NCBI GenBank assembly: GCA_963822435.1
Contig: CAWGHN010000003.1
Span: 310,001 to 374,000, forward strand
DNA from: JAUYQR01 sp963822435
GTDB taxonomy: Bacteria; Pseudomonadota; Alphaproteobacteria; Rhodobacterales; Rhodobacteraceae
Direction of reading: 5' to 3'
Length of the DNA: 64,000 nt
The translations under genes were made by a program, and so were the position numbers. The notes beneath the pieces are model-generated. The model had not been told where the DNA came from, ran no database searches, and worked only from the letters and a program-made list of their open reading frames with translations. This document shows, one piece after another, positions 33,122 through 42,073 of this stretch. The stretch's first letter is position 1, and each line of letters begins with the position of its first letter.

Positions 33122-33415
33122 TTATTTCTGTAGTTTCTCGTGATGCCTGATGACTTCGGAGATGATGAAGGTCAGGAATTTCTTGGCGAGGTCGGGGTCG
33201 AGATCGGCCTCTTGCGACAGTTGCTCCAGCCGGCGCATCTGCCGCGCCTCGCGGTCGGGGTCGGACGGCGGCAGGTCGTGCTCGGCCTTGAGCCGGCCCA
33301 CCGCCTGCGTGCGCTTGAAGCGTTCGGCCAGCGTGTAGACGAGGATCGCATCCAGCCGGTCGATGGATTCGCGGTGGGTGCGCAACAGGTCGGCAGCACG
33401 GGTTGTGGTATCCAT
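33122..33415 (-). CDS. Chorismate mutase (AroQ type)
   Basis: 97-residue all-helical mutase converting chorismate to prephenate for Phe/Tyr synthesis. The sequence SIDRLDAILVYTLAERFKRTQAVGRLKAEHDLPPSDP.. matches AroQ helix 1, with Arg and Lys ligands (here given only in part). Start ATG 33415 shares a base with the GNAT stop (TGATG); a TTG at 33418 is one codon upstream. Its place between ffh and rpsP recurs in Rhodobacterales. Confidence 0.9.
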   Translation of the reverse strand: MDTTTRAADLLRTHRESIDRLDAILVYTLAERFKRTQAVGRLKAEHDLPPSDPDREARQMRRLEQLSQEADLDPDLAKKFLTFIISEVIRHHEKLQK

Positions 33416-34032
33416 CAATCCCCCAATTCCGACGTCTGCTTTGCGTCGGCTGTGCGTATGGCAAGTGTATGGCAGGTGTCTGGCGTGGCACCCTGCCCGG
33501 ATGGGTGCGGATGGCGGTAGACGAGGTCGGCCGGATCCAGCCGCGCCGCCGCATCATCACGCACCGCGCCGAGGCGTTCGGCCAGCGCGATGGAGCGGGC
33601 GTTGCCGGGATCAATGTAGCTGACCGCCGTGGGCCAGCCGAGAGTTTCAAAGACATGCAGGCGGGCTGCCGTGGCGGCTTCGAACATGATGCCACGGCCT
33701 TCGGCGGCAGACGACCACAGGCTCCATGCCAGTTCGGGTTCGGGCCAGTCGATCGGGTGCCAGGGGCCGCACATGCCGAGGGGGGTCGGGTCGCCCTTGG
33801 CTTCAATGATGAAGAGGCCGTAGCCGCGCAGCACCCACATGCCGACAAGGTGGCCCATCGCGCGCCACGCCTTGGCCTCGTCGAGATCGTCGGGCCGGAT
33901 GAAGGTCGAACGGTCGGAGGCCATGAAGGCCCGCCAATGCGGCCAGTCGGTCGCCACCGGCGCGCGCAACACCAGTCGTTCCGTTTCCAGAACGGGCGTG
34001 TTGGCCAGCGTGGGGGTGGCGGGACGGATCAT
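33415..34032 (-). CDS. GNAT-family N-acetyltransferase
   Basis: 205 residues, RimJ/RimL-like. ETERLVLRAP start, GYGLFIIEAKGDPTPLGMCG and the acetyl-CoA segment GRGIMFEAATAARLHVFE followed by SYIDPGNARSIALAERLGA are characteristic. The last 40 residues are low in conservation. Start ATG 34032 overlaps the ffh stop by ATGA. The acceptor is unknown. Confidence 0.88.
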   Translation of the reverse strand: MIRPATPTLANTPVLETERLVLRAPVATDWPHWRAFMASDRSTFIRPDDLDEAKAWRAMGHLVGMWVLRGYGLFIIEAKGDPTPLGMCGPWHPIDWPEPELAWSLWSSAAEGRGIMFEAATAARLHVFETLGWPTAVSYIDPGNARSIALAERLGAVRDDAAARLDPADLVYRHPHPSGQGATPDTCHTLAIRTADAKQTSELGD

Positions 34033-35522
34033 CTTTTCTTCATCAGCCCCGACAGGCCCGAGGGCAGCGACATGCCGCGCGGCAGGCCCATGTTGGCAAG
34101 ACCACCCATGCCCTGCTTCATGCCCTTGGCGGCTTCTTCCAACTGTTCCGGCGTCATCTTCGACGGGTCGGGCATGCCACCCTTGCTCATGAAGGATTTG
34201 AGCGCCTGCTTCATCATGCCGCCCTTGCCCATCTTCTTCATCATGTCGGCCATCTGCTTGTGCTGTTTCAGCAGGCGGTTGAGATCGGCCACATCAAGGC
34301 CCGCACCGGCGGCGATGCGCTTCTTGCGGCTGGCGGCCAGAAGGTCGGGGTTGGCGCGTTCCTTCTTGGTCATCGACAGGATCAGCGCGATCTGGCGTTT
34401 CAGCATCTTGTCGTCGATGCCTGCCGCTTCGGCCTGCGCCTGCATCTTGCCCATGCCGGGCATCATGCCCATCAGGCCCTGCATGCCACCCATCTTGACC
34501 ATCTGTTCAAGCTGCATCCTGAGGTCGTTCATGTTGAACAGACCCTTGGCAAAGCGCTTGGCCATGCGTTCGGCCTGTTCGGCTTCGAACGTCTCTTGCG
34601 CCTTTTCGACGAGGGCGACGATATCGCCCATGCCAAGGATGCGGCCGGCGACGCGGTCGGGATCGAAGGTTTCGATCGCGTCCATCTTTTCGCCAAGGCC
34701 GACGAAGCGGATCGGTTTGCCGGTGACGGCACGCATGGAAAGCGCCGCACCGCCGCGGCCGTCGCCGTCCATCCGGGTGAGGACAACGCCGGTGATGCCG
34801 ACCTTGCCATCGAACTCGGTCGCGACGTTGACGGCGTCTTGTCCGGTCAGGCCGTCGACAACCAGCAGGGTTTCGCGCGGTTGTGCGATGTCGCGGACCG
34901 ATTGCACCTCGTCCATCAGGACTTCGTCGATGTGCAGGCGCCCGGCAGTGTCGAGGAACAGGACGTCATAGCCGCCGAAGTTGGCTTGGGTCTTGGCGCG
35001 CTTGGCGATCTGGACGGCGGTTTCGCCCTTGACGATGGGCAGGCTGTCGACGCCGATCTGGCCCGCGAGGATGGCAAGCTGTTCCATCGCGGCGGGGCGG
35101 TTGGTGTCGAGCGAGGCGAGGAGAACCTTCTTGCCCTGCTTTTCCTTCAGCCGCTTGGCCAGTTTCGCGGTGGTGGTGGTCTTGCCCGACCCTTGCAGAC
35201 CGACCATCAGGATGACGCTCGGCGGGTTGTCGATCTTCAGCGCATCGGCGGGGCCGTCGCCAGCGAGGACGTGGATCAGTTCGTCATGGACGATCTTGAC
35301 GACCATCTGGCCGGGGGTGATGGATTTCGTGACCGCAGAGCCAGTGGCCTTGTCCTGCACCCGCTTGATGAAATCGCGCGCGACGGGGAGGGAAACGTCG
35401 GCTTCCAAGAGGGCCACGCGCACTTCGCGCAGCGCGGTGATCACGTCGGCTTCGGACAGCGCGCCCTGTTTCGTCAGGCGGTCGAAGACGCCACCAAGGC
35501 GTTCTGACAGGCTTTCGAACAT
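34029..35522 (-). CDS. ffh: Signal recognition particle protein Ffh
   Basis: SRP54 GTPase directing membrane proteins to FtsY and SecYEG, 497 residues. N domain (1-90), G domain with GLQGSGKTTTTAKLA (about 107), DTAGRLHIDE (about 190) and TRMDGDGRGG (about 248), and a methionine-rich M domain from about 330 (QLEQMVKMGGMQGLMGMMPG) that binds signal peptides and 4.5S RNA. AGGAGAGAG precedes ATG 35522. It heads the leftward ffh-GNAT-chorismate mutase-rpsP operon. Confidence 0.97.
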   Translation of the reverse strand: MFESLSERLGGVFDRLTKQGALSEADVITALREVRVALLEADVSLPVARDFIKRVQDKATGSAVTKSITPGQMVVKIVHDELIHVLAGDGPADALKIDNPPSVILMVGLQGSGKTTTTAKLAKRLKEKQGKKVLLASLDTNRPAAMEQLAILAGQIGVDSLPIVKGETAVQIAKRAKTQANFGGYDVLFLDTAGRLHIDEVLMDEVQSVRDIAQPRETLLVVDGLTGQDAVNVATEFDGKVGITGVVLTRMDGDGRGGAALSMRAVTGKPIRFVGLGEKMDAIETFDPDRVAGRILGMGDIVALVEKAQETFEAEQAERMAKRFAKGLFNMNDLRMQLEQMVKMGGMQGLMGMMPGMGKMQAQAEAAGIDDKMLKRQIALILSMTKKERANPDLLAASRKKRIAAGAGLDVADLNRLLKQHKQMADMMKKMGKGGMMKQALKSFMSKGGMPDPSKMTPEQLEEAAKGMKQGMGGLANMGLPRGMSLPSGLSGLMKKR

Positions 35523-35723
35523 CGCTCTCTCCTACGGTTGCGTGACCCCGATATGGGAGCCTCGGGCGAAAAACCAAAGGACCAATGCAGGACTGCACCC
35601 GTGGGCGCGACGCGCTGACGGATGGCGATCCCGGGCATGGCCCTTGGGACCGGAAGCAAATGCCTCCGGGGAATTGGGGTGGCGGATACGCCGGATGGGG
35701 GGATTAGTCAAGCCGTGGGGCGG

Positions 35724-36608
35724 TCAGGTGACCGCGGGCAGGTCTGCCAGCCCCTTGATCTGCGCCAGTTCGCCGATCAGCGCATCGAGCCCTGGGCGGA
35801 TGATCCACGGAAACTCTGCCGCAAGGGCCGCGTCAACCTCGGCTGCGTGCTTTGCCGCCGAAGGGCCGAACCGATCCTGCCGGTGGCGTTTGAGAAAGCC
35901 GTTCTGGCGGAACCGGGTGTCGTTGTCGAAGTGCATGGCGCGGATGTAGGCGGGAAAGCCGGGGTCGGACAGCACCGGATATTGCAGCCAGAGTTTCTGG
36001 TGCATCATCGCGAACGGCGGGCGCAGGAATTCGGCGTCCGAGATCCATGCCAGGCCCAGCGCGGTCAGATACTGGTTGATCATGATTGACGCGCCGTCGG
36101 TACCGTCGGGCGACGTGGGGAACAGCAGGACGCCCTTGGGAAAGCTGAAGTGCATGCGGGGCGGCATGTCGCGCGCGGCCAGACGCAGGCGGGCGATGAA
36201 GCTGCAGGCCAGCGCATCATCGTCATCCAGCCGGAAATGCAGCGGCTGGGCGCTGCGGTCGGGGCCAAGCGCGTCTTCCATGTGGCGCAGGTAGGCATAG
36301 ATGCTGCGCCGGGTGCGGGAAAACACCACCGTCGCCTGCGGCAGCCGCGAGGCGACCAGCCAGAGGCGTTCCTTGAAGGCATCCGGCATCACGTCGGAGG
36401 ACATCACGAGGATGCGGAAATCCTGATCGGTCTGCGCCATGAGGCTGGGCAGGGTCAGGTTTTCGAAAAGGTGGAAGCGGCGCGCAATGCGGGTTTCATC
36501 GTAAAGGGTGGCGAGAGCCGTGTCCTCGGCATCGGGTTGCAGGCGGGTGTCGGTGAGGCCGTAGTAGGAAAACCGGATGTGGCCGATGATCGGACGTTGA
36601 TCTGACAC
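35724..36608 (-). CDS. Putative rhamnosyltransferase-like glycosyltransferase
   Basis: 294 residues, matching the putative rhamnosyl transferase (PF11316-like) pattern. HIRFSYYGLTDTRLQ start, RRFHLFENLTLPSLMAQTDQDFRILVMSS (N-terminal nucleotide fold) and the acidic FRLDDDDALAC (about residues 126-136) as the metal/DxD site. Acceptor is unknown; a surface polysaccharide is the usual guess. It sits alone after a 201-base gap from ffh. Confidence 0.75.
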   Translation of the reverse strand: MSDQRPIIGHIRFSYYGLTDTRLQPDAEDTALATLYDETRIARRFHLFENLTLPSLMAQTDQDFRILVMSSDVMPDAFKERLWLVASRLPQATVVFSRTRRSIYAYLRHMEDALGPDRSAQPLHFRLDDDDALACSFIARLRLAARDMPPRMHFSFPKGVLLFPTSPDGTDGASIMINQYLTALGLAWISDAEFLRPPFAMMHQKLWLQYPVLSDPGFPAYIRAMHFDNDTRFRQNGFLKRHRQDRFGPSAAKHAAEVDAALAAEFPWIIRPGLDALIGELAQIKGLADLPAVT

Positions 36609-36666
36609 GAGCCACCTTTCACCAATTCACCCCTGGTGCCGATAAAGCGGGTAGCGGGCCGTCAGG

Positions 36667-37707
36667 TCAACTGCCCGGTTCGGAAACCTGGCGGTTGGTG
36701 CGGCAGGCCAGCATGTCGATGGCCAGCGTGGCTGCGGCGAGGCCGGCCACAGGCACACCGGTAGAGGCGGGGCCTGGGCGTGGGAAGCGGGCGTGGCGGA
36801 CGGCGAGGTTGGCGTGCAGATCGTCGGGCCCGGGGCCACCTGCGTAATGCGTGGTGGCCTTGAGCATGGTCAGCGAGGGCAGCGAGGGCAGCGCCAGCGC
36901 GTCCATCGCCGCATCGGCAGCCTTGGCGAGGTTGGTCAGGGCGGCGGTGGCCGACAGCCACGCGAACGGGCCGGCGCTGCGCAGGATGGCGCCGCCCTCG
37001 GTGCGCAGGGTGCTTACCGGGCCGTGAGCAAAGGTCAGCACCGCCGACAGGCCCGAACCTTGGGGCAGCAGGACGCGGGCGGCGGGATCGGGGGTCCAGA
37101 CATCGGGCGGTGGCGTGTCGCCAAACCAGTGCGCGGAAAGGAGGTGGGAGGCATCAAGGCTTGCGGCAGACAACACCGTGTCAGCGGACGCCGCATCCGG
37201 CGCTGCAAGATGCGCCAACCGCAGCGGCCCACCGTCGATCAGCGCCACCTCTGCACCGAGGCGGCGAAACGCGGTCACGCGTGGCGTGCCGGCGATGGCG
37301 TAGAGGTCAACCTCGATCCTCATGCCGGGGTAGTAGAAATGCGGCAAGCGGACCGGGGCGAGCACGGCAGAAGGAAAGGCGTCACCCAGAACCGCCAGCA
37401 TCGCCGCCGTCTGCGCGCCGGCATCGGCGGTGTGATAGACCACCAGAAGGGCCGCCTGATGCCCCGGCGGAAGATGCGCCAGCACACCTTGCGTGGAGGC
37501 CGCCACCCGCCGTGCCTGTGCCACCGGATCGTCCGGATCAAGCACGCGGCCTTCGACATCAAGCGGGCATTGGCCGCAGCTTGCCGCAAACCCTCCGCCC
37601 TGCCCCAGCGTTGCCACGGCAAGCGAACAGGCAACCGGCACCGGCATCGACCACATCAGCCCCATCGGAAGGTGCAGGACGCCGGGTGTCTGGTCTGCTG
37701 CGGGCAT
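36667..37707 (-). CDS. RidA/YjgF-like protein, 346 residues
   Basis: The middle third resembles the RidA/YjgF-YER057c-UK114 fold: ALLVVYHTADAGAQTAAMLAV, VLAPVRLPHFYYPGMRIEVDLYA (residues about 85-140). RidA relatives are about 130 residues, so this is a fused or two-domain version; the second half (ARVLLPQGSGLSAVLTFAHGP) may be another copy. RidA hydrolyses reactive enamine/imines. An N-terminal CGQCPLD could bind metal. The start is ATG 37707; a longer frame reaches 37809. Divergent from the LysR gene, which may control it. Assignment is by pattern and moderate. Confidence 0.55.
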   Translation of the reverse strand: MPAADQTPGVLHLPMGLMWSMPVPVACSLAVATLGQGGGFAASCGQCPLDVEGRVLDPDDPVAQARRVAASTQGVLAHLPPGHQAALLVVYHTADAGAQTAAMLAVLGDAFPSAVLAPVRLPHFYYPGMRIEVDLYAIAGTPRVTAFRRLGAEVALIDGGPLRLAHLAAPDAASADTVLSAASLDASHLLSAHWFGDTPPPDVWTPDPAARVLLPQGSGLSAVLTFAHGPVSTLRTEGGAILRSAGPFAWLSATAALTNLAKAADAAMDALALPSLPSLTMLKATTHYAGGPGPDDLHANLAVRHARFPRPGPASTGVPVAGLAAATLAIDMLACRTNRQVSEPGS

Positions 37708-37802
37708 TCGGCTGGTTTCCTGATGGCTGGGCTTCAGGCAGTCTGGGTTCCAGCGCGTGCGGGCGTCAAGAGGCGGCCCACGCCACTTACCCCTTGCAAA
37801 CC

Positions 37803-37838
37803 CGCACATAACTTTTCTTCATGTGCGCAATCGCACAT
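37803..37838. promoter_or_regulatory. Palindromic operator upstream of the LysR gene
   Basis: ATGTGCGCAATCGCACAT (37821-37838) has perfect 7-bp arms with a 4-base centre. A third half-site CGCACAT lies at 37803-37809, 29 bases upstream of the second. Two or three half-sites on one side of the regulator suit a LysR recognition and activation site pair between the divergent genes. Confidence 0.65.
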
Positions 37839-37865
37839 CGCCGCGACTGGCTTGGGGAGACTGGC

Positions 37866-38750
37866 ATGGACAATTGGGACGAGATCCGCACCGCGTTTCA
37901 GGTGGCGCGGTTGGGCACGGTTTCGGGCGCGGCCGACGTGCTGGGCGTGCATCATGCCACGGTGATCCGGCATATCGATTCGCTGGAAAAGCGGCTTTCG
38001 GCCAAGCTGTTCCAACGCCATGCCCGCGGCTACACCCCGACCGAGGCCGGGCGCGACCTTCTGGCCGTGGCGCAGACCACCGAAGAACAGTTCGCGCACT
38101 TGTCGTCCCGCATCAAGGGCCAGGGCGAGACGGTCGCGGGGGAGCTTGTCGTCACCTCGATCTCGGGGGTTGCAGATCTGCTGACGCCGGTGATGGTGTC
38201 GTTTCAAAAAAAATACCCCGGCGTGATGGTGCGGTTCCTGACCGACATGCGGGTGTTCCGGCTGGATTATGGCGAGGCGCATGTCGCGATCCGGGCGGGT
38301 GCCGGGCCGGAGGAGCCCGACAACGTGGTGCAACCGCTGGTGCGGGTGCGCACGGCGCTTTATGCCGCGAAATCCTACGCCGACGAACATGGCCTGCCGA
38401 CCAGCGAGGCCGAGTTTGCCGGGCACCGGTTCGTCTGCACCGACGCCGAGGCGACGCGGGCGCCGTTCTACCGCTGGCTGCGCGCCTCGGTGCAGCCCGA
38501 GCAGATCACCTATGCGGCGTCGGAACCTGCGGCGCTGGAGGCCGCGGTGCGGATGGGCGCGGGGATCGGGTTCGTGATGGCATTCCGTGCCGCCGAAGAC
38601 CCCGATCTGATCGAGGTTCTGCCCGCCCGCCCGGAATGGGAATCGCCGCTGCGCATTGTCACGCATGTCGACCTGCACCGCACCCGCAAGGTGCAGGCTT
38701 TTCTTGCGCATCTGAAGGACGCGGCCAAGGACTGGAAACTGTGCAGTTGA
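37866..38750 (+). CDS. LysR-family transcriptional regulator
   Basis: 294 residues. N-terminal winged helix-turn-helix: ARLGTVSGAADVLGVHHATVIRHIDSLEKRL with the usual Thr-Val-Ser-Gly turn, then two periplasmic-binding-like co-inducer subdomains from about residue 90. ATG 37866 follows GGGGAGACTGGC. In-frame ATG 37821 would put the operator palindrome inside the gene. It overlaps the EamA gene by 10 bases, so the exporter is likely in its operon, and the RidA-like gene is divergent. Confidence 0.88.
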   Translation: MDNWDEIRTAFQVARLGTVSGAADVLGVHHATVIRHIDSLEKRLSAKLFQRHARGYTPTEAGRDLLAVAQTTEEQFAHLSSRIKGQGETVAGELVVTSISGVADLLTPVMVSFQKKYPGVMVRFLTDMRVFRLDYGEAHVAIRAGAGPEEPDNVVQPLVRVRTALYAAKSYADEHGLPTSEAEFAGHRFVCTDAEATRAPFYRWLRASVQPEQITYAASEPAALEAAVRMGAGIGFVMAFRAAEDPDLIEVLPARPEWESPLRIVTHVDLHRTRKVQAFLAHLKDAAKDWKLCS

Positions 38751-39622
38751 CCGAGGCGCAGCGAGGCCACTTGGCGATGCTGGCGTTTTCGGCGCTGGTG
38801 GCGGGGTCGTTCTCGCTTGGCGCGCTGGCGGCACCGTTTGTCGACCCGGCGGCGCTGTCGGCGCTGCGGTTTTTCATTGCGGCCGTTCTGGTGGGGGTGG
38901 CTGCGGCGGCCACCACCGGGCTGCCGCGCCGGGCCTTTGCGGCACCGTGGCGGTATCTGCTGCTGGGCGCGCTGCTGGCCGCCTATTTCGTGCTGATGTT
39001 CGAGGGTCTGCGCACGGCGGCACCGGTATCGGCGGCAGCGGTGTTTACCCTGACGCCGGTGATGGCGGCGGGGTTCGGCTGGCTGTTCCTGCGCCAGCGG
39101 ATGACCGGACGGATGGCACTGGCGCTGGCGATCGGGGCGGCGGGCGCGCTGGTGGTGATCTTTCGCGGCCGTTTGAGTGCGATGCTGGGGCTGAATGTCG
39201 GGGTAGGAGAAGTCACCTATTTCTGGGGATGCGTTGCCCATGCCGCCTATGCGCCCTTGGTGCGCAAGCTGAACCGGGGCGAACCGGCGATCGTGTTCAC
39301 CTTCGGGATGATGGTGGCGGGGACGGCGCTGCTGACGGTCTGGGCCTGGCCTGCGATACGGGCGACGGACTGGGCGGCTTTGCCCGCGATCGTTTGGATC
39401 ACGCTGGCCTATGTCGCCGTCGCCGCCTCGGCTGTGACGTTTGTCTTGTTGCAATACGCCACGCTGCGGCTGCCGGCGGCCAAGGTGATGGCCTATACCT
39501 ATCTGGTGCCGGCCTGGGTGATCCTGTGGGAAATCTCGCTGCACGGCGACTGGCCGCCGGGGATCGTGCTGGCCGGGGTTGCGATGACCGGGCTGGGGCT
39601 GTGGCTGTTGCTGAAGGAGTGA
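38741..39622 (+). CDS. DMT-superfamily EamA exporter
   Basis: 293 residues, about ten membrane segments in two EamA repeats (first from about 12, second from about 160: GEVTYFWGCVAHAAYAPLV). Exporters of this family move amino acids or other metabolites. The start is GTG 38741, inside the end of the LysR gene with AAGGA 9 bases upstream; ATG 38777 is an alternative but would cut the first segment. Its stop TGA abuts the stop of the convergent quinone reductase gene (TGATCA, no spacer). Confidence 0.85.
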   Translation: MQLTEAQRGHLAMLAFSALVAGSFSLGALAAPFVDPAALSALRFFIAAVLVGVAAAATTGLPRRAFAAPWRYLLLGALLAAYFVLMFEGLRTAAPVSAAAVFTLTPVMAAGFGWLFLRQRMTGRMALALAIGAAGALVVIFRGRLSAMLGLNVGVGEVTYFWGCVAHAAYAPLVRKLNRGEPAIVFTFGMMVAGTALLTVWAWPAIRATDWAALPAIVWITLAYVAVAASAVTFVLLQYATLRLPAAKVMAYTYLVPAWVILWEISLHGDWPPGIVLAGVAMTGLGLWLLLKE

Positions 39623-40267
39623 TCATTCCGCCGCGACGGGCTGCGCCGCCGGGGCGCGCCGTGCCGCTGCCGGGCCGATCAGGTGATCCATCCGCTGGGC
39701 CACGCGGGCCAGATGGCGGGCGCGGCTTTCGGAGGTGGAACTGTCCATCAGGTAATGCGCGGCAAAGGCCACCCGCTTGCCGGGTTTGCACAGATACCCC
39801 ACGCCGCGCATCAGGGTGCGCTTGCCCGGTGCGCCGATCAGCGCGGTCAGCCAGCGGCTGGCCCCGCAGGTGGTAAAGATGCCAAGCCGGGTGATGTGGC
39901 GCAGACCGGGGCGGATCGTGCGGTTCTGCGCGTCGGGCATGTGAAAGGCGACATCGGGCAGCATCACCCGGTCAAGCCAGCCCTTGAGCATCGCCGGCAA
40001 GCCATACCACCACGTCGGGTAGACGAAGATCAGCGTGTCGCACCAGCGCAGGTCGGCCACGTCGGACGCGACGCAGGCGGTGTTTGTCGGGCAATCGAGG
40101 TAGCCGTGCCATTCCGGCGCGGTCAGCACCGGCTGGAAGCCCTTGGCGTAAAGGTCGCTGACCCTGACTTCGGCCCCTGCGGCCTGCAATTTGGTGACAA
40201 CGACATCCCGCACCGCCGCGTTGAAGCTGTCGGGGCGAGGATGGCAGTACACGACGAGTGCGCGCAT
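39623..40267 (-). CDS. NAD(P)H-dependent FMN quinone reductase-like protein
   Basis: 214 residues, flavodoxin-like fold of the NQO/KefF family. VYCHPRPDSFNAAVRD is the FMN phosphate loop and FVYPTWWYGLPAMLKGWLDRVMLPD is the second flavin and dimer motif. The tail is Ala-rich. It transfers electrons from NAD(P)H to quinones or similar; the exact partner is unknown. AUG 40267. Confidence 0.88.
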   Translation of the reverse strand: MRALVVYCHPRPDSFNAAVRDVVVTKLQAAGAEVRVSDLYAKGFQPVLTAPEWHGYLDCPTNTACVASDVADLRWCDTLIFVYPTWWYGLPAMLKGWLDRVMLPDVAFHMPDAQNRTIRPGLRHITRLGIFTTCGASRWLTALIGAPGKRTLMRGVGYLCKPGKRVAFAAHYLMDSSTSESRARHLARVAQRMDHLIGPAAARRAPAAQPVAAE

Positions 40268-40383
40268 GAACGATGACCGGGTTCGACCGCCATGCCGCAG
40301 GATAGCGGCATGAAAGTGCAGCGATGCTGCCCTGCCGCAAATCGTAGCATGGCGCAGCGCGGGCGCTCAACAGTTTTGCGAGG

Positions 40384-41337
40384 TCAGACGCGGAACCGGA
40401 TGAGGCCGTCGGTCAGGTAAGCGTCGGCGAGGTCAAGACTGCCTGCGGTGTAGGCAGGGCCGCCCAATGCGGCGGCGGTGTCGCTGTCGGCGCGGGTGGC
40501 AAGCCATGCGCCAAGGAGGAGGCGGCGCAGGAGGATCATCGCGGGGATCATCGCGCGGTCGGCAGCGTCAAGGCTGCCCGCGCGGCCGTAGCCCTCGCAC
40601 CACGCGGCGGCGAGGCCGGGGATGCGGGGGTCGGTTTCATAGAACGACACGGCGGCGGCCAGGTCGTAGACCCACCAGCCAAAGCCGCAATCGTCGAAGT
40701 CGATGGCCCAGAGCCCGAGGTCGTCCCGCATCAGGTTGGCAAGGCGGAGGTCGGCGTGGATCAGGCCGAACACGTCAGGCCCGGTGCCATAGGCGGCAAG
40801 ATCGGCGGAAAGCTGGCCCACGGCGCGTGACAGGAGCGCCCGGCCCTGCGGGGTCAGACCCTCGGCCTGCCACCAATGGCCCCAGTGTGGGGTGGGGCCG
40901 AGGATCGTATCGGCATCCCACCGCTTGCGGGTGAAACCGGGGGGCGGCGCCCAGCGGCGGGCATGGCCGTGCAGGCGGGCGGTGATCTCGCCCAAAGGCG
41001 CGAACCAGTGGGCAAGGTCATCGCCGGGGTTCAGTTCGGCGCCCTGGATCGGGGCAAAACCGACAAGGTGGCGGTCGCCGGCGTGGCCGACGACATCGCC
41101 GCCAAGGTCAGCAACGGGGCGCACCACGCGCAGGCCGGGTTCGCCTTGCAGCGCGGCAAGCCATGCCAGTTCCGAGGCGATCTCGGCCCTGGTGTGATAG
41201 CCTTTGCGGTGCAGGCGGAAAATCAGCGCCTCGCCCGCGCGCCAGGTTTCGTTTTCGGACCGGTTCAGCAGGGTGAGCGGCGTGTCGGGCGGCAGGCCAT
41301 AGCGGGCCAACGCGGGGCGCAGATCGTCAACGCTCAT
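40384..41337 (-). CDS. APH-fold phosphotransferase (SrkA/homoserine kinase II-like)
   Basis: 317 residues, protein-kinase-like fold. VFGLIHADLRLANLM (catalytic Asp and Asn, about residue 206) and WAIDFDDCGFGWWVYDLA (metal Asp, about 224) are the catalytic loop and DFG-like motifs. Closest pattern is RdoA/SrkA Ser/Thr kinase or choline/homoserine kinases. Overlaps the cobF end by 11 bases, so it is probably cotranscribed with the cob genes; a link to B12 metabolism is unproven. Confidence 0.75.
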   Translation of the reverse strand: MSVDDLRPALARYGLPPDTPLTLLNRSENETWRAGEALIFRLHRKGYHTRAEIASELAWLAALQGEPGLRVVRPVADLGGDVVGHAGDRHLVGFAPIQGAELNPGDDLAHWFAPLGEITARLHGHARRWAPPPGFTRKRWDADTILGPTPHWGHWWQAEGLTPQGRALLSRAVGQLSADLAAYGTGPDVFGLIHADLRLANLMRDDLGLWAIDFDDCGFGWWVYDLAAAVSFYETDPRIPGLAAAWCEGYGRAGSLDAADRAMIPAMILLRRLLLGAWLATRADSDTAAALGGPAYTAGSLDLADAYLTDGLIRFRV

Positions 41338-42073
41338 CGCCGCGCCGCATCAGGTAGATGTCCATGATCCAGCCGTGTTCGGCACGAAGCCGGGCGCGGG
41401 TGTCTATGATCCGGGCTGCGACGTCGGTCAGGGGACCGTGGATCAGCGCCTGCTGCGGCATCCCGACATAGGCGCCCCACCAGATCGTCACGCCGTGGGG
41501 ATTAACGGCCTGAAACGCGCCGCCGCTGTCCAGCATCACGGCGACGCTGTTCGCCGCAGGGGGCCAGCCCTCGTCGCGCAGGCGGCGGCCTGTGGTGATG
41601 ACGACCGGAGCGGCCAGCGTGTTGAGGGGGATGGCGTGCGCCGCCGTCAGCACCTGCAGGCTGGTGATGCCGGGAATGACTTCGGTGGTCAGGCCGGGCA
41701 GCCGCGCGGCGATGCGCAGCGTGCTGTCATAAAGCGACGGGTCGCCCCAGACCATCAGCGCGACCCGCCCGCCCTGCGGCAGATGCGCGTCGATGGCGGC
41801 CTGCCAGACAGCGGCGATGGCGTCGTGCCACTCGTTCACCGCACCCAGATAGTCGGCCTGGTCGGCGCGCTTTGGCACGTCGTATTCCGCCACTGTCACC
41901 GGGGCGGTGACGACGGCACCGACGATCTGGCGGCGCAGGTCGGCAAGATCGGACTTGTCGTCGCCCTTGCGCGGCAGAAGGATCAGGTCGGCGCGGTTCA
42001 GGGCCTTGACCGCCTGAGCCGTCAGGTGGTCCGGGTTGCCGGTGCCGATGCCGATCAGCGACAGCGTGGTCAT
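41327..42073 (-). CDS. cobF: Precorrin-6A synthase (deacetylating) CobF
   Basis: C1-methyltransferase/deacetylase of the aerobic cobalamin pathway, turning precorrin-5 into precorrin-6A, 248 residues. Tetrapyrrole-methylase fold with LIGIGTGNPDHLT (SAM pocket), VWGDPSLYDST and the CobF-type end MDIYLMRRG. ATGA overlap with cobA upstream. Specific to oxygen-dependent pathways. Confidence 0.94.
   Translation of the reverse strand: MTTLSLIGIGTGNPDHLTAQAVKALNRADLILLPRKGDDKSDLADLRRQIVGAVVTAPVTVAEYDVPKRADQADYLGAVNEWHDAIAAVWQAAIDAHLPQGGRVALMVWGDPSLYDSTLRIAARLPGLTTEVIPGITSLQVLTAAHAIPLNTLAAPVVITTGRRLRDEGWPPAANSVAVMLDSGGAFQAVNPHGVTIWWGAYVGMPQQALIHGPLTDVAARIIDTRARLRAEHGWIMDIYLMRRGDER

Noticed and set aside
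35523..35723. Possible 4.5S SRP RNA next to ffh (GGACCGGAAGCAAATGCC)
   Set aside because: Only a short resemblance to the GGAAG..AGCA internal loop; the surrounding bases do not make the expected long hairpin, and nothing else in this gap is supported.
37757..38740. Upstream extension of the EamA frame across the whole LysR gene
   Set aside because: The extension is a shadow of LysR; GTG 38741 with AAGGA is a sufficient start.
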